Source: Fumia sp045121595 (GTDB taxonomy: Bacteria; Bacillota; Clostridia; Oscillospirales; Ruminococcaceae). Taken from it: 12,517 bases of DNA. Made by a program: the position numbers and the translations under genes. The DNA lies in contig JBGVGI010000050.1 of the NCBI GenBank assembly GCA_045121595.1, positions 1 through 12,517 of the forward strand, read 5' to 3'. Position 1 is the stretch's first letter. Every line of letters begins with the position of its first letter. Below, in pieces: positions 12,426 through 12,517 of the stretch. A model generated the notes under the pieces. The model saw nothing but the letters and a program-made list of their open reading frames with translations. It was not told the DNA's origin and did not search any database.

Positions 12426-12517
12426 TGAAGTTTTCGCGTAGCGAAAATGATGTTGTCAGTTGTGACAATGATGTTTGCTTCGCAAATGATGTTTTGCCGA
12501 AGGCAAAATTATGGTGT
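12426..12517. repeat. Hairpin-linker array type 2, fourth copy, cut by the window end
   Basis: It starts right after the preceding stop codon. The TTCGC-N3-GCGAA, TTGTCA-GTTG-TGACAA, TTGC-TTC-GCAA and TTGCC-GAA-GGCAA hairpins are joined by AATGATGTT. The GGAATTACC hairpin is missing. The second hairpin is complete here, whereas in the three other units it is shortened to TTGTGACAA. Confidence 0.8.

Overview
The window looks like a chromosomal segment of a gut-type Clostridia bacterium, probably Oscillospirales. This is inferred from the AGGAGG-type ribosome binding sites, the moderate-to-low GC, a dockerin-bearing protein at the left edge, and intergenic DNA full of short palindromic repeats. 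Placement below class level is a guess.

Layout. (1) 1-415: the 3' end of a secreted-type protein with two dockerin-like repeats, closed by an intrinsic terminator. (2) 416-1310: about 0.9 kb with no credible gene, made of hairpin-linker arrays and GC-rich palindromic repeats. (3) 1311-1419: a promoter-like block (10+10 bp dyad over an extended -10) followed at once by an intrinsic terminator. (4) 1453-3154: phage portal (SPP1 gp6-like) and scaffold. (5) 3310-5691: a polymorphic-toxin cassette. It has a 442-aa protein with a C-terminal Ntox44-type toxin domain, a four-helix membrane protein, a stranded second toxin C-terminus, and a second related membrane protein. (6) 5729-7036: a possible 9-codon leader peptide, an intrinsic terminator, and the large terminase. 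(7) 7036-7715: hairpin arrays, a second copy of the promoter/dyad/terminator block, and a nested inverted-repeat leader. (8) 7716-12063: major capsid, head-tail connector, head closure protein, tail terminator, contractile sheath, tube and tail assembly chaperone, the last with a strong -1 frameshift signal. (9) 12066/12126-12425: a short tail-region gene that may be the remnant of a tape-measure gene, followed by another copy of the hairpin array.

The structural genes match the PBSX/skin-like contractile-tailed (myovirus) late module of Firmicutes. Three things are unusual. The terminase lies downstream of the portal and scaffold. A polymorphic toxin with apparent immunity genes sits between the head genes. 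Host-type repeat arrays lie at the 3' ends of several phage transcription units. The structural ORFs are open and well spaced, so the element may be a domesticated or slowly decaying prophage or phage-tail-like particle that carries a toxin. The toxin region shows the marks of cassette exchange: a sharp AT-rich shift, a duplicated immunity gene and an orphan toxin tail. Two near-identical control blocks, before portal and before capsid, suggest joint regulation of the two structural units by antitermination or by a phage-encoded regulator.
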